Source: Paratinospora sagittata | Lineage: Eukaryota; Streptophyta; Magnoliopsida; Ranunculales; Menispermaceae | Direction of reading: 5' to 3' | DNA: 64,000 nucleotides | NCBI GenBank assembly: GCA_035771175.1 | Contig: CM069597.1 | Coordinates: 12,621,001 to 12,685,000 of the forward strand | Shown: positions 10,102-22,221 of the stretch, one piece after another | Position numbering within the stretch: the stretch's first letter is position 1 | Layout: each line of letters begins with the position of its first letter | Notes under the pieces: model-generated | Told to the model about the DNA's origin: nothing | Seen by the model: only the letters and a program-made list of their open reading frames with translations | Databases searched by the model: none | Translations under genes and position numbers: made by a program

Positions 10102-12222
10102 TGTAACACCCTGTCCTTACGAGTCAAACCCGTATGTTAACTTATATGTATTGTCAGGCATATTTGTACAAGTATTCATATGTACATGGACTTAGAATAG
10201 GGTGAATGTGTATATATTAGGGTGGTAGTTGTACCTAGACCCTAAACATAGCATTGAAAACCCAACACTTAGTAAAATTTTTACTGGAGCCTTGAGAAAT
10301 GTACTCCTTAAGAGAGAAACACGCTTCTGTAGTAAAACAAAGAGAACATAATTTTTTGGAAATTTTTAAAGAAATGCGCTCCTTTAGGAGAAGTGCGCTT
10401 CTCACTGAATTTCCAAAGAAAATCCATTTTTTGGGTAGCGAGAAGCACGTTCCCAGTGGGGAGAAGCGCACTTCTCTGCGTGTGTGGCAATTTTAAAAAA
10501 TGGACAGTGTGACTGTTTGTGCGAAATTTAACGTGGTCTCTCGACTTTTGTTGCTCATTTGCAATAGAAAGAACTGGAGAAAATCAGAAGAATGAAAAAG
10601 GAAGGAGAGGAATGAGCTAGGGTGGCCAAATCCAAGGTAAGAATTGGTGATTTTTAGTTAAAATTTTCTGATTCTTGCTTCTCTCTTCAAGGTGTTTAAC
10701 ATATGTGAAAATTCGATGATTTATATGGTTAGATTGGAATCTTGGAAAAAGGGGTTTTGCGCTAGAATTGTGAGATTTCCTAGGTGAAATCATAGGTGAA
10801 TGATTCCTTGCTAATTTATGTGTAAATTGATGGTGAAATTGTTGATTTTCATGGTTGAATGTGTTATTTCTTCAACCCTGCTATGTTGAACCATATGTGG
10901 GTTTAGATATTATTTAAATGGTTTTTCGAATGTGAATTGTGATTGGAAATTGATTGAGAATAATTTGGCAATAGAAATTGGAAGAATTGATGAAGTGTTG
11001 AAATGGACAGGATGTGCAACTGAGGTGCTTGTGCTGTAAGAATGTGTAATTGAGTAATTTGAGCTGTAAAGTGTATTGGACTTAGACAATTTGTTGTACA
11101 TTGTGAGTATTCCTACCTTTAGTTTTATGTGTGACATTGTATTTAAATAACCCCTGTTTTATGAAATGAAAACCTGATTGATTGCATTATGTATTGAATG
11201 CATTAAACTTTGTTTTGAACAACGAACATACTTTTTTTAAAAAAAAATGAAAGTTATAAAGTGCATTGAACATACTTTTGTATTGAATACAAAAAAAAGC
11301 AACGAACATACTTAGGCTTATTAGAGTAAGAAAAGTATGAAATCAATTCCATTGGGATACGTGTCTAGGTTCATAGACTAGCATGATTACAGAGAAAATA
11401 CTCATGGCATTGGTCCAGTTTCTAGAATTGGATGAGACTCCGGAATGATCGGAGTAGAAAATCAGATGAGCTAGGTTCTCCTTATGTATGCATGATAGGG
11501 ATACAGACTCACTCATGTACATGATTGTGAGGATTTGTTTTATTTGCCTTATGCATTGTATGATATGTATAGAGTGACGTAAATAGTATCTTAATTATGT
11601 ATTGATATTTACGTGTTTCTTGCATATGGTTTATATTGTTTTACATGCCATGTTTTTTTATGCATGCATATGTAATGCCACTGGTAGATTACTCATTGGG
11701 TTTCTTGTAGCTCACCTAACTCTTTTTATTACAGGTGGTGACTATAAGGGCAAGGGCAAGGCTACAAAGGGTTGATATGTACTTGTCATCTGCTATTTTG
11801 ATGTATGTATGAGTTGGAAACTTTAGTTTATGTTTTATACTTTATATGTATATTTATAACACTAAGATATGTATAAAATGTTTAGTGGGTTGTATATATA
11901 TATATGGTTTGAATACATATGAATGATACGAGAAGATATATGGGATTATGATCTTGATATCATGTATGTATGGTTTTAATTTATATGTGGAGATGATATA
12001 CGATGTTTATGAGGATGGTTTAGAAATGAGTTTGAATGTTTTGTGAATTATCGAGTGTATGTGGAACCTCATATTTATGGGGAGGTTATACCAAATATTT
12101 TTTAGTGATTTTTATGTATTTTGGAATGAAAGAAGGTTGACAAGGTATTATATACGTCTATGTATGGCACATATGATATTCTGTGTTGGTCGTGATGTCA
12201 CCATACGGAGGAGGTCGCGACA
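10102..12222 (+). repeat. 5' LTR of a Ty3/gypsy element (Tekay/Del-like)
   Basis: Begins TGTAACACCC and ends GGTCGCGACA. It is followed almost at once by a PBS-like site (12226-12238) and by gag further right, so it is a 5' LTR, not a solo LTR; flanks TTGTA and ATGTT do not form a TSD, as expected. Near-palindromes with GCGC/CGC cores (for example around 10376-10410 and 10437-10478) lie in the U3. LTRs over 2 kb starting TGTAACACCC suggest the Tekay chromovirus group (inferred). Confidence 0.7.
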
Positions 12223-12225
12223 ATG

Positions 12226-12238
12226 TTTGTATTAGAGC
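12226..12238 (+). other. Primer binding site (initiator Met tRNA), mutated
   Basis: TTTGTATTAGAGC differs at two positions from the common plant PBS TTGGTATCAGAGC and lies 3 bp after the LTR end. It is followed by GAGATAAG, typical of a leader. It ties the LTR at 10102-12222 to the gypsy gag at 26275 and 30521. Confidence 0.6.
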
Positions 12239-13937
12239 GAGATAAGATTCGTTAGGTTTAAAAGCCTTAAAAAGATAAAAGCCTTATTATGATATGTTTC
12301 TATGTATGAGTATATTGTATGGGTAGCTAGATTATGAATATCATGATTGTTGGACCAATGTCCCTTGTGGTCGGAATTCGATGGTGAATATTGATGATTA
12401 CAAACAACATGTTTACTTAACCTCAGTTTGTGTCTCCAAGCTTTAACTTTCAAATATGAATACAAAGAATCAATCAAGAAGAAGAAACAATCAAATATGA
12501 CTCAAAGCTAAAAGATGATGTTGAAAAAGCTCAAGACCAACCTCATAGTCATCAATTGAGGATCTTGTAGAAGTCATTTTAGTGTCAGTCTTAGAATGTA
12601 AGATCTACTCTTGATTACTCCAACAAAAGAATATTTCATTTCCTATAGTCATAATATTCTTCTAAGATGATTTGATTGCATAAAATGTTTTTCAAATGCT
12701 TTAGAATGGTTTTTAAAGTCTTTAGAATGATTTGAATTATTAAACATTTCATTTGAAATCATTAGGACATGGCTGAAGTGCCTTTGTGGTTCAATTTGAA
12801 ATATCTTCAATTTTTCAAAAGGCCTTCAGCTCGCTATAAGGTCCTATAACCTGCTGTTCCCATGTTTGGGAATTTCAAAATTTATGTCTGTTTATGCTAT
12901 AGCGCCCTATACCTTTTTATAGCGTGCTATTGGTCCATCTTAAAAATTTCCAAATTTTCATCACTTAAGTTATTGCTCGTTATTGACTTGAATGGGCTAT
13001 TGGTTGTCTGATAAAAATCTTGTTTTTCAGTAACTTAAGCTATGGCTACCACAACGCGTTGTAGTGTTGTGATTAAGAAACCCAACTCTCGGGTTTTTGA
13101 CGCAACGCGCTGTTATAGAAACTATAACCCACTATAGAGGTAGAACAATTCAAATTGCTTAACTGTGCTGTAAGTCCTACAACGCACTATAGGACTCTAT
13201 AGGGCGCTATACCAACCCTATCAGCGAAAATTGACAAGTCTAGATTTTTGAACGTTGAGTGTACTGTTTCTTTCCTTTTTCGTGTAACATCATTTTTCAA
13301 TGATTTCCAACGTTCATTTGCAAATCTAATTAAGGAAAAATGCTCTGAAAAGCTAAAACGAAAATTTGAATACTCAAATGTGATTAGTTTGTAAAAATCT
13401 TAGATTTCAAAATAGAAAATCATTTTTCTATTTAATCAAAGGGGTTTGCTCATTTTGAAACTCATGAGCTCAAAACGTTTTTGAAGGTTAGTCTATCATT
13501 CAAACACGAAAATTTTCGAGTGTCCACCAGTGATTTGAAACTTTGAGAGATTTGATTTGTGCGCAACATATACTCTAATTTTCATCATCAAATATCAACG
13601 TTTTTGAACAAGGGTTTGCCTTATATCGTGGTAACCTCTTCAGTAACTGATCTTCACTTCATATTTTATTTGTTGGGTTTCAAGAGGACAATCATAGGCA
13701 AAAGGTTGTAAGTAGAAGAGTTCTTGGTAAGAAGAATTTCTTCAAGCTACCTGTTCTTGTTCTACATTTTACTCTCACACTTTGTATAACTGTATTTGTA
13801 ACAAGTGATCTATGTATCATTGGTGAGCTGTGAGCGGAGTGCTTAAGCTCGGCGGAGGTTACTCTCACACCTAGAAGTGAGTGGTCATGTAACCGGTTTT
13901 GATCCTCACTCGTGAAGTAGGATCCATTAGTGGTCGG

Positions 13938-15895
13938 CGTTATCTCAATGAACTCCATGATACGAATGTTTTGATGATTCCAAATATCTTCAGTTTGTAT
14001 ATCTAATGATCTTGTCAAGTGTTTCAGATTTTTCAAGAATAAAGATCAAGAAACTATGCTCTCAAGCCTATTGAACATCACAAAGTAAAGTTTCGAGTCT
14101 TTCAGTACTTAGAATGTAAAGTCTATCGATCAACTTACTCTCAGCATGATTTTATCGTTTGCAATTTTTCATCGTAACATTTTAATCGTACCTTATGATT
14201 TCTAAAGTATCTGATTTGATCAACAGAAACAATGATTCTTATTGAGCTTTAATTGAGAAATCAAAAATCGCTTTTATAAAATCTTTCAGGACGCTAATGT
14301 TTTAGCAGCGCCCTCTTGGACTTGATGAGTCAAGACGCTAATAAAATATTAGGAAGCTCAAGGTTGAATTGAACTGATTAATAAGGACGCTTACTTGTTA
14401 GTGGCGACCTTTCTTTTATCAACCTTTGAGAATGTCAGGACGCTGACTTAGTTTCAGCTCGTTGGAAGTTCTTTTTGCATTTTTAGTGATTTCTATCTTT
14501 AAGGACGCTGATAAGTTATAAGTTTAATAAATTATCTAGACGCTACTTGTGTAAGAGCGCCCTCATATTTTTTTATCAACTTAAATAACTTTCAGGACGC
14601 TTACTGTCCTTCAGCGCACTTAACATTATTTTAAAACTGTTTTTAAATATTAGGACGCTTACTCTTGAGTAACGCCCTCACGTGTTTAATGTTTTAAAAC
14701 AAAATAGGACGCTAACTTCGAAGTGACGCCCTCATGAGATAAGTCGTTTAATTGTCAAAGTAAGTCACGACGCTTAATATTCAGTAGCGCTCTCACTTCA
14801 TTGTTCAGTAGGACGCTGATGTTCTATGAGCGCCCTCAAATGAACAAAACGACAGAAATGATATTTTTGTTGTTCTGACATGTACGTCCTTTTCGCCATC
14901 TTTTCATAACAACTTTTCGTACAAAATCAATTTTCTGTATTTGTAAGAGATATTCTCTGACTCATGAACCACGTCTTCTAAAACTTTCCTTATTCGTGTA
15001 TCTGGAGAAAATTAGAATATTCATGAAATGTGCAGTTGCCATTTTCGTGATATATTCTAATTGTTGTGAGTAAACGTTCATATTTGAAATTCAAATTCAA
15101 ATGAACAACAACTTCATCTCTACAAGTCTATAAATACAGTCACTTAACAATTTGTTAAGACCATCGAGAATTCTCTGAGCTAAAACACTTTTTGAAAGTT
15201 AGTCGAATTTTTATTTGATTCAAAAAGCTTAAGTTATTTTAGTTTCAAAGCATTCAATTTGAATCATTACTTATTCAAATGATTTTCACACTGAGCTATG
15301 ATTTTATCTTTATCTGAAAATAGATTTGAAAGTGTGAACTATTTTTCATTCAAATTGTTCAGCACTGTTTTTACTTATATCATTCTTGCTGAAAGAGAAA
15401 TTTGAGAGAGAGTTCATAGGATACAGTTGTACTCATTTTCATATTTTGTATACTGTATCAAGGTTGTAACAGTAGTCAGATAAATTACTGAGTTGATATT
15501 CTATATTTAACAAGGTCGGGTCTTCTCACACCTGTAAGTTGAGAGACGGTAGTTCTTACACTTGTAAGTTGAAAAGCTTAGGTTTGTCTCACACCCGTAA
15601 GTTGGGATAGGTTGGTCTCACGCCTGAAAGCTGAGTAGTGTAACGGTTGTTCTCACACCCGCAAGTTGAGAAAAGGTGTAACGGTTTGATTCTCACTCAT
15701 AAGAGAATCCCTTAGTTATAAGGTTCAAAATTCTGTCTGAGGAGGTTAAGTAGTGGACGTAGGCAAGTAGCCGAACCACTATAAATCAACTGTGCATATT
15801 TATTTAATTTCTGCACTTTATTTCTGGCATTGTAATTGTTTTTAAATTGTCTAAGTGTCCAATTCACCCCCCTCTTGGACCTATCTGGGCTAACA
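13938..15895 (+). repeat. 5' LTR of Sirevirus copy 2
   Basis: 1958 bp, near-identical by eye to 24012-26004. The U3 has about nine units of the form GGACGCT, 8-16 nt, AGCGCCCTC between about 14289 and 14846; CGCT and AGCG are inverted half-sites. A TATA box (CTATAAATACAG) lies near 15129. Then come the hairpin array (15524-15709), hairpin B (15751-15781), hairpin C (15857-15880) and the end CTAACA. Confidence 0.9.
15524..15880 (+). other. R-U5 hairpin array and hairpins B and C, copy 2 5' LTR
   Basis: Array stems: TCTCA/TGAGA (15524-15544, loop CACCTGTAAGT), TCTCA/TGGGA (15587-15607, loop CACCCGTAAGT), TTCTCA/TGAGAA (15650-15672, loop CACCCGCAAGT), GATTCTC/GAGAATC (15688-15709). Hairpin A (near 15732-15750) is decayed. 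Hairpin B: TAGTGG/CCACTA with inner GGC/GCC (15751-15781). Hairpin C: GTCCAA/TTGGAC (15857-15880). It lies between the TATA box and the PBS, so it would be in the 5' leader RNA. Confidence 0.6.
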
Positions 15896-15911
15896 ATTGA
15901 TATCAGAGCAG
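15896..15911 (+). other. Primer binding site, Sirevirus copy 2
   Basis: ATTGATATCAGAGCAG directly follows the LTR. TTGATATCAGAGC differs by one base from TTGGTATCAGAGC, complementary to the initiator methionine tRNA 3' end used by most plant copia elements. Confidence 0.85.
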
Positions 15912-15942
15912 TGTTGCTCTTCAAAGAAACTTCACAATTTCT

Positions 15943-16594
15943 TTGATATCAATGGCAATGACCAGAGGGACTTTCATAGAAGTAGGTGAACCTTTAGACA
16001 AACCACCTCTGTTCAATAAAGATTGGTTTGAAGATTGGATGATAAGGATGAAATCCTTTTTACGATCTAAGGATATCAGTCTATGGGAAATGGTTGTAAA
16101 TGGCTACACCATGCCCAACAATCCTATTGTGCTATGGATAGATAAGGAAAGACTAAATGACAAACTTAACGCTCAAGCTGTCTATGCCTTGTACTGTTTT
16201 CTACCCGAGGAAAAAGTAGAAAGGGTAGTGCATCTTGAAAGTGCGAAGGAGATTTGGGAAACACTCAAATCACTCCATTGTGAAAAGATTAACATTCGAG
16301 ATGAAAATCTCAAAGAGTCTGATAGATTATTTGATGCCTTTAAGATATCGGAGAATGAATCTCTCGATACGGCATGCAACATATCAATCTATTCTTGATG
16401 GAATGCAAGAATTGAATCAGGAAATACCTGCAGAGATATCTCTAGTGTATTTTTGTGATAAGCTTCTAAAGAAATGGAATGATAAGCTGATTATGTTAGC
16501 TGAATCTGTTGAACCATGTGAAATAAGTTTAAAGGAGTTCTGTGATCTCCTGCAAACCTTAGAAAGAAGGGATGAGACTGAAAACCCAGTTTAA
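15943..16594 (+). pseudogene. copia gag of Sirevirus copy 2, frameshifted
   Basis: The first frame (15943-16398) has the N-terminal Gag pattern: KPPLFNKDWFEDWMIRMKSF, an LNAQAVYALYCFL stretch and KEIWETLKSLHCE, matching the DUF4219/UBN2 Gag family. A frameshift near 16370-16380 moves the homologous continuation (QSILDGMQELNQEIPAEIS) to another frame that ends with TAA near 16594. No zinc knuckle was found downstream, so the 3' part of gag appears missing along with pol. The next kilobase (16600-17330) has no clear coding frame. Confidence 0.75.
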
Positions 16595-16599
16595 ACATT

Positions 16600-17380
16600 A
16601 GTAGAACTACTCATTCACTTTAGGGTTTTAGAAAGTGAGTCAATTCATGATAACCTACAACGTTTTATACTCCTTGTAAATGAACTTGAATACTTTGAAA
16701 AAACCATATCTCATTCTACTTTAGTACAATATTTTTTTAATAGTTTTCTTGAAAACTGGAAATATAAAGTAGATTTTCTGAACGAGTTTTCAAATGCATT
16801 TGAAATTAGTTTTCAAGAAATTGATTACATTTTGAGTGGGTTAGAAACTTCATTTGAGAGAGAAGACATTCTTGCAAATATACCAACTAGGAACGAAAGT
16901 GAATTTGTTGATGATATATACATAACGAGTCATCAATCCTCAGCAAGCACATCCAGGACGCTCAATGAAAGATCTCCTAATAGAATGTCAAGAAAGAAGT
17001 CAGCTTGAAGAACGAAGGCAATAAATTATATCAGCTGCTTCAAAATGAGACGAAGTGCTCAAGTTGAGGACTTTGCAGTACCTTGAGGTAAAAGTAAAAA
17101 ATTATGCAAAGGTATAAAAGTCATTCTCGTCACTAATGTTATTATCAGATTATACGTATCAGCGATGAATGATTATTTTTAATCATGAAATGCTTAAAAT
17201 GCTTAAACATTTTTGCTCATGATTAAATTATTGACTGTTGGTTGATGAAATATAATTTGCGTTATCATTTATTCAACCATACGATACTTGAGTTTATATT
17301 AGTCAAATATGCTAAATATTAGAGTTTAAGTATTAATAAGGATGCCAACAGTGTTTAAGGACTCTAATGTGCCCGTTATA
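16600..17380 (+). other. Non-coding or decayed region between gag and ORF3, copy 2
   Basis: AT-rich stretch of about 0.8 kb with short broken frames that look gag-like at first (around 16650-16900, with repeated Phe/Leu and acidic codons). No protease, integrase or RT motif is visible on either strand. It may hold the residual junction of the deletion that removed pol. Confidence 0.4.
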
Positions 17381-17381
17381 A

Positions 17382-17546
17382 GGAGGACGCTAACGTACAT
17401 ATTAGCTCTAGTCGATTAAGAACGTTAGTCAGAAGAAGGACGCTAATCAGTCAATATTTCTAATTAAATTAAACTGCCCTTAAAGAATAGGAAGCGACAC
17501 GTGCTGGTATGTGTCAGGAGTGAGCTTATCGCTTTTTCTTTATAAA
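17382..17546 (+). promoter_or_regulatory. Candidate internal promoter upstream of ORF3 (copy 2)
   Basis: Three copies of the LTR's GGACGCT motif occur here: at about 17384 (with inverted GCTAA/TTAGC), 17438 and 17594. TATAAA lies at 17541-17546 in the context CTTTATAAAGCC. The ORF3 ATG at 17754 is about 210 bp downstream. Outside the LTRs of this element I saw this motif cluster only here. Confidence 0.45.
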
Positions 17547-17753
17547 GCCAAACTTTTAATAACCTGGCAGTCACTTTTCACCTTTTGTGCCTTAGGACGC
17601 TTCGTCGAACTTTCCAGGAATCATTTCAAAAAATTGCCGCTGAATCTTCATCTTTAACCTTTGGTAAATCCTATTCTTTGTTCATTTCTAAATCCTTTAA
17701 TTCCTACTGTATCAGTATTTGTGTTGCTGCCTCACTTCTTCATATTTTTTTTA

Positions 17754-20700
17754 ATGGCCCCCAAACCCGAAAAGTTTCGCCCCTTCTCTGCAAGAAAGCG
17801 AGCTGTTTCATCATCATCACCTCCAGAAAGGAGTGTGAGACCAAAAATTGAACCAATTCAGGTCAAACTGGGTGAGGAACCCACACCATCTGTACCTACA
17901 CCTCCTATTGAGACCTCGTCTGGACCATCTCACCCACCTTTTTTTTCTCAGATGAGAAGACAGGGAGGTAAAGCCGAGAAGCTCATGAACCGAGCTGTAA
18001 TTGATGGATGCTATGTCGATTTTGATTTCTTCATTAACTCCTATCTGGACATTTTCTTTCTATTTGAATTCCAAGGCTAGATCAATTTACTTACCCTAAA
18101 TTCAAAATGGTACCCAAGTCTCGTCAGCCAATTCTATTCAAATATGGTTGATAAACCCGACTCTGAATTCTCAAAACAATCTATGTTAAAGAGAAAATTT
18201 GTTGAGATTTCTCCCAGATTCTCTTTCTGAAGCATTTTCCTTGTCGAGTGATTAAAGTGCCCACATACTTTCATTTACCAAAAATAAAGTCCAGTATTCA
18301 GGCTATAACAACCTTTCTGCTCTTAATCTTATTTCAAAGAAAAAGGACCACTCGAGTGTCGACAAGAAACTCACAAATCAGTCCTTTGAACTTATTCCGA
18401 GAACAATCCACAATATCATTACCCACATCATTCAACCAAAAACCGGTAGCAGGGGTAATGCGAATAAATTAGACTTATTCTTAATTTGATGCATTTTGGA
18501 AAAGAAGAAAGTAAATCTCTCCCACATTCTCATAGTATAGGAGGAGGTCTGCCTCTGGGTATGTACCTCACCACTATGTTCAAGAGATGTGGTATCAATT
18601 TCAGTGGAGAAAGCTTTAAGGGGACCAATAGATGCAACTGCATTGGTCAAACCACTATGAAATTGAGGAGATACACTTAGGACCCTGCATTGGACTTCCA
18701 ATGTCAGAAGTTCCACTTGAGGGAGAATCTAGTGAAAAAGATGAAATAAGAGAAGAAGGTGTCACAACAATGGAGAAAGAATTTTCCCAAGCTTCTACAG
18801 TTCAAGAAGAACAAGCTGTGCAAAAAAAAGCCACCCCCACAGCTAACATTGAACATGTTTCAATTGATGATATGGAAATTGAACATGCAGAGAAAGTTGT
18901 TTATGCTAAAAAACATATGATGGAGGAGATGACCCAGATTGCTCAGGCTGTTGTTGAACAACATCTGCAAGAGTCAGAAACTGCTAATGCAATCTTGGAA
19001 GATTTCACTAGAGAAAGAGTCAGTGAGGATTTAGATAAAACCATCTCCGAACCACCATATTCATTCGCTATTCCTGTATCAATGGAATCTCAAGACTTGA
19101 AAAAGACTGAGTCTGAGGGTGAACAATGTCAAGACACAGAGGGCTATGATCTGGCTATCATACCCTATTAGGGAGATGACATAAAGAAAAAGTTGATGAA
19201 GAGGATCATATTGAAGATTTTCATGAGGCAAATGGAGAAGATGATATGGAAAATGTTCATGAGATAAGCTCATCTGATCAAGAGCCACCTTCCTATCCAT
19301 CTATCAACAGGGCAAATGATGAATTCTTCAGAGAGGAAGACTTTCTAAAAAGAGTGAGAGAAGATCAGATATTTGTCATGTCTCAACTAACGACTCGTTT
19401 GGAACAGAACCAAGTTCAGCTGAAAAACGAGACATTGTCAGAAGTCCAAGAATCTCTGAAATCTCAAGAGAGAGTTGAGATTAATGAGATAAAAGAATTT
19501 AACTCTCACATGATCAAGGCAACTAAATTGCTTAAGACAATGACACAACAAATGGAAAGACAATTCAGTATCATGCAGACCTTGACTTCATTGAGCTCCA
19601 CTCCATCATCATCACATGAAGGTCTTATAAAGAATATTCAGAAGAACATGCAACAGATTAAGACATTCATAAAAGCCTATGTTGCTAGTGTTCCCCCGAA
19701 ATTGGCAACTCCTCAACAACCTCCAGCCAGACCTCAAGTTTCACAAAATAGCACAATGCCAGCTATGCCAAGTAGGGATACAAGTGTTATAACTGGAGAA
19801 GTTTTGAAGAATATTCTTGAAGAAACTCAAAGCTTGAAAGAAACAATGGGTGAATCCTTTAAAGATAAGTCCATTTCTGACTCTTTGCAATCAGTTTTGG
19901 ATGCTATCTTAGATCAAGTGACCAACAAGACAACACTTGATCCGGTGCTGCAGGCCATCTCTAGTCTAAAAGAGAATCTAGACACTGCAAGGCCAGCACA
20001 ACCAGAGGATAATAGACTAACCAAGATTCTCGACTTGGTTACTCGTGCTTTTGAAAAACTTCAAAACTTGGAGAACAAGATGCATTTGCTTGCCACAGCC
20101 ATTATGGATCTGTTTTATACTGTCATCACAGCTGCAGATCGAGTGGAGGGAGTAGTCGGCTTCTTTGAAGACCTCTTCAAGGCAATGAACAGTAGGATGC
20201 ATTCTACTGTTTGGTATATTGCCTCAAGCATGAAACGCGTTGCAATACTCTTTCATCTATTACCGAAGAAGGGTGTCAAAGTTCCACCTGCACCACGGGC
20301 TCCAGCCTTCACACGTCCTCAAAGACCTCACGAGTCTGACAATCTTCTTGGAATATTAGGATGTGAAGATGAAAATGATTCGGATGAAGAGCCATTGCAT
20401 AGAATCTGTCGAAGAGTGTCTCCACCCCTAGATACCTCATCAGAAACTTTCCCAGATCTTAAACGCAAGCGACCAATTAGGCCAAAATTTGAAGGTCACA
20501 CACTTTCTCCTGAGTTTGCTCAAGGTCTTGCGGAACGAAAAGCAAAAGGTTTCAAACCTGGTCCACTTCTTGATCCATTTAAATTTGGTGTTTCCAAGCA
20601 TGCTCACGAAAAATTCATTGAAAAATCTAGGAAGGGTATTGTAATTGATGAATCTGTCAGTAGTATGAGACAGAGCACGCGTGGTTCTTCAAGACCACAA

Positions 20701-20802
20701 GCACCAAGAAAACCCAATAATCATGCATCTAGTTCCAGTGGATCCAAGAAGAATGAGGAGACCGAAAGAAAAAGGAAAAGGAAGGGTCCGAGTACGAGCT
20801 AA
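17754..20802 (+). pseudogene. ORF3 (env-like / plant transposon-protein domain) of Sirevirus copy 2
   Basis: ATG at 17754 starts MAPKPEKFRPFSARKRAV, a basic, serine/proline-rich N-terminus like that of copy 1 ORF3. The central domain is degraded across 18080-18660, but HNIITHIIQP, LDLFLI and KVNLSHIL are recognisable against copy 1. The C-terminal half is open over 18632-19171 and, after a frameshift near 19170-19245, over 19246-20802 (518 codons). This half is acidic and coiled-coil rich, with a proline-rich hinge and a basic tail (ETERKRKRKGPSTS). It is the longest open frame in the window. No enzyme motif is seen; function unknown. Confidence 0.7.
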
Positions 20803-20826
20803 GCTTACCCACTTTTTGATGTTTTC

Positions 20827-20901
20827 AAAAGGGGGAGAAGAGAAAATGCAGATATTAATGCTAAGTTAGCTCTAGAGAAGAAAACTACATGTAAGGGGGA
20901 G
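20827..20901 (+). promoter_or_regulatory. Upstream polypurine tracts of Sirevirus copy 2
   Basis: AAAAGGGGGAGAAGAG (20827-20842) and TAAGGGGGAG (20892-20901) repeat the PPT theme well before the LTR-adjacent PPT. The gypsy-type LTR inserted a few bases after the second tract. Confidence 0.6.
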
Positions 20902-21103
20902 TTCTATTGTCACGACACCCCTTACATAGGCTGATGTCATGATCGACACAGTCTACTATACACTGTACATACCTTTTATACAATATACAATACACTATCA
21001 GCCTCAACAGAATTTCACAAAATTTTCAAAAAATTTTGACAGCATGTCCCCATAAATTTGGACATCTCACATTTTTCCTGATATACCACAAATCAAATCC
21101 AAT

Positions 21104-21104
<1 letters not shown>

Positions 21105-21170
<66 letters not shown>
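21105..21170. repeat. (TA)n microsatellite in LTR
   Basis: Uninterrupted TA dinucleotides of about 65 bp next to the LTR segment that reads GATTTGTGGTATATCAGG on the minus strand. The homologous LTR at 50089-52920 has a shorter (TA)n at the same place (about 52691-52716). Confidence 0.95.
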
Positions 21171-21172
<2 letters not shown>

Positions 21173-22221
21173 CATCCACAATATTCATCTCATTCATTCA
21201 TTTATCTCAGTATGCATTTAACCATTCCAACCATCCTATCCACCATTTAATCACACAATTATATACATCATCACCAAGTATTTCACAAACCAACATATTC
21301 AAGTATAATCTATTGTCATACAACCCATCCCATCTATGTGGTATTAGATACATAGTCAGGTGATAATTATACATAGCAAAATAAAATGTGTATAAGCCAT
21401 TCCTCCAAGCATACATACATAAACAAGATAGGGATATGGATCAAGTGTCAATCACTCTCTAGCTTTCCCATTTTCTTTCGATTTTGTACCTGAAATATTG
21501 GAGAGAATGGAGTGAGTACACAACATGCTCAGTGAATATATATCTTGATATGATAATCATATGTATTTAGGGAAACATGACATTTAAAGTCATTCAAAAC
21601 ATTTATGAAACACACATGCATTATTCAACAAAGATAACGTACATGCCAGCAATATAAAGTTTATGCTTGTGCAATAAAACAATGCAAAATTTTCATCGAA
21701 ATCCACAATCTCCCTCCTTCAAGGTAATAGAGCGGGTCTAACCCTTGTATGACCATTACAACAGCCACAACCTCCCATTACCCAATTCACAATCATTTCA
21801 AGGATATCCTTGTTAGGACAATCCTATTGACAATGAGGTTGCACATAACACTCATCCGAGACTAATTCCTAACGAATTGATATCATATGCGATCTGCTTT
21901 CGCACGTCTCGCATACTCCAATGCCAAAATCATTTATGAATGATCAATAAAACACAATGCATTTATATACATAGCATGCCTACAATTAAATATTTCATAT
22001 CAATACAATGTCATACAAGAACCAAAATCAAGAAATATACTCACAGTACAAGACTTTCCAACTTAAATACAATTACCGTCGCTTTCGAGTTCAGTTCCAA
22101 TTGAAATCCAACTAACTCAACCTGTCATAACCATTCTATAATTCAATTTCATTTATTCATATCTATTTCGCGCATAAATACTCAGTTTCCATTTACATAT
22201 TTTATTTTCCAACTCACTTCA

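Noticed and set aside
9254..12222. The two gypsy-type LTR pieces as LTRs of one short element around 9391-10101
   Set aside because: The 711-bp interior is copia gag, with no PBS after 9390 and no PPT before 10102; a PBS instead follows 12222.
14289..14846. Regularly spaced repeats resembling a CRISPR array
   Set aside because: Plant LTR with degenerate units and variable spacers; no cas genes, and the pattern is repeated in the other LTR.
15524..15672. GTAAGT in the hairpin loops as splice donors
   Set aside because: The word becomes GCAAGT, GAAAGC or ATAAGT in other units while pairing of the stems persists, so structure explains conservation better than splicing.
21036..21221. Open frame of repeated Ile-Tyr residues
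   Set aside because: It is a translation of the (TA)n microsatellite; no protein is implied.
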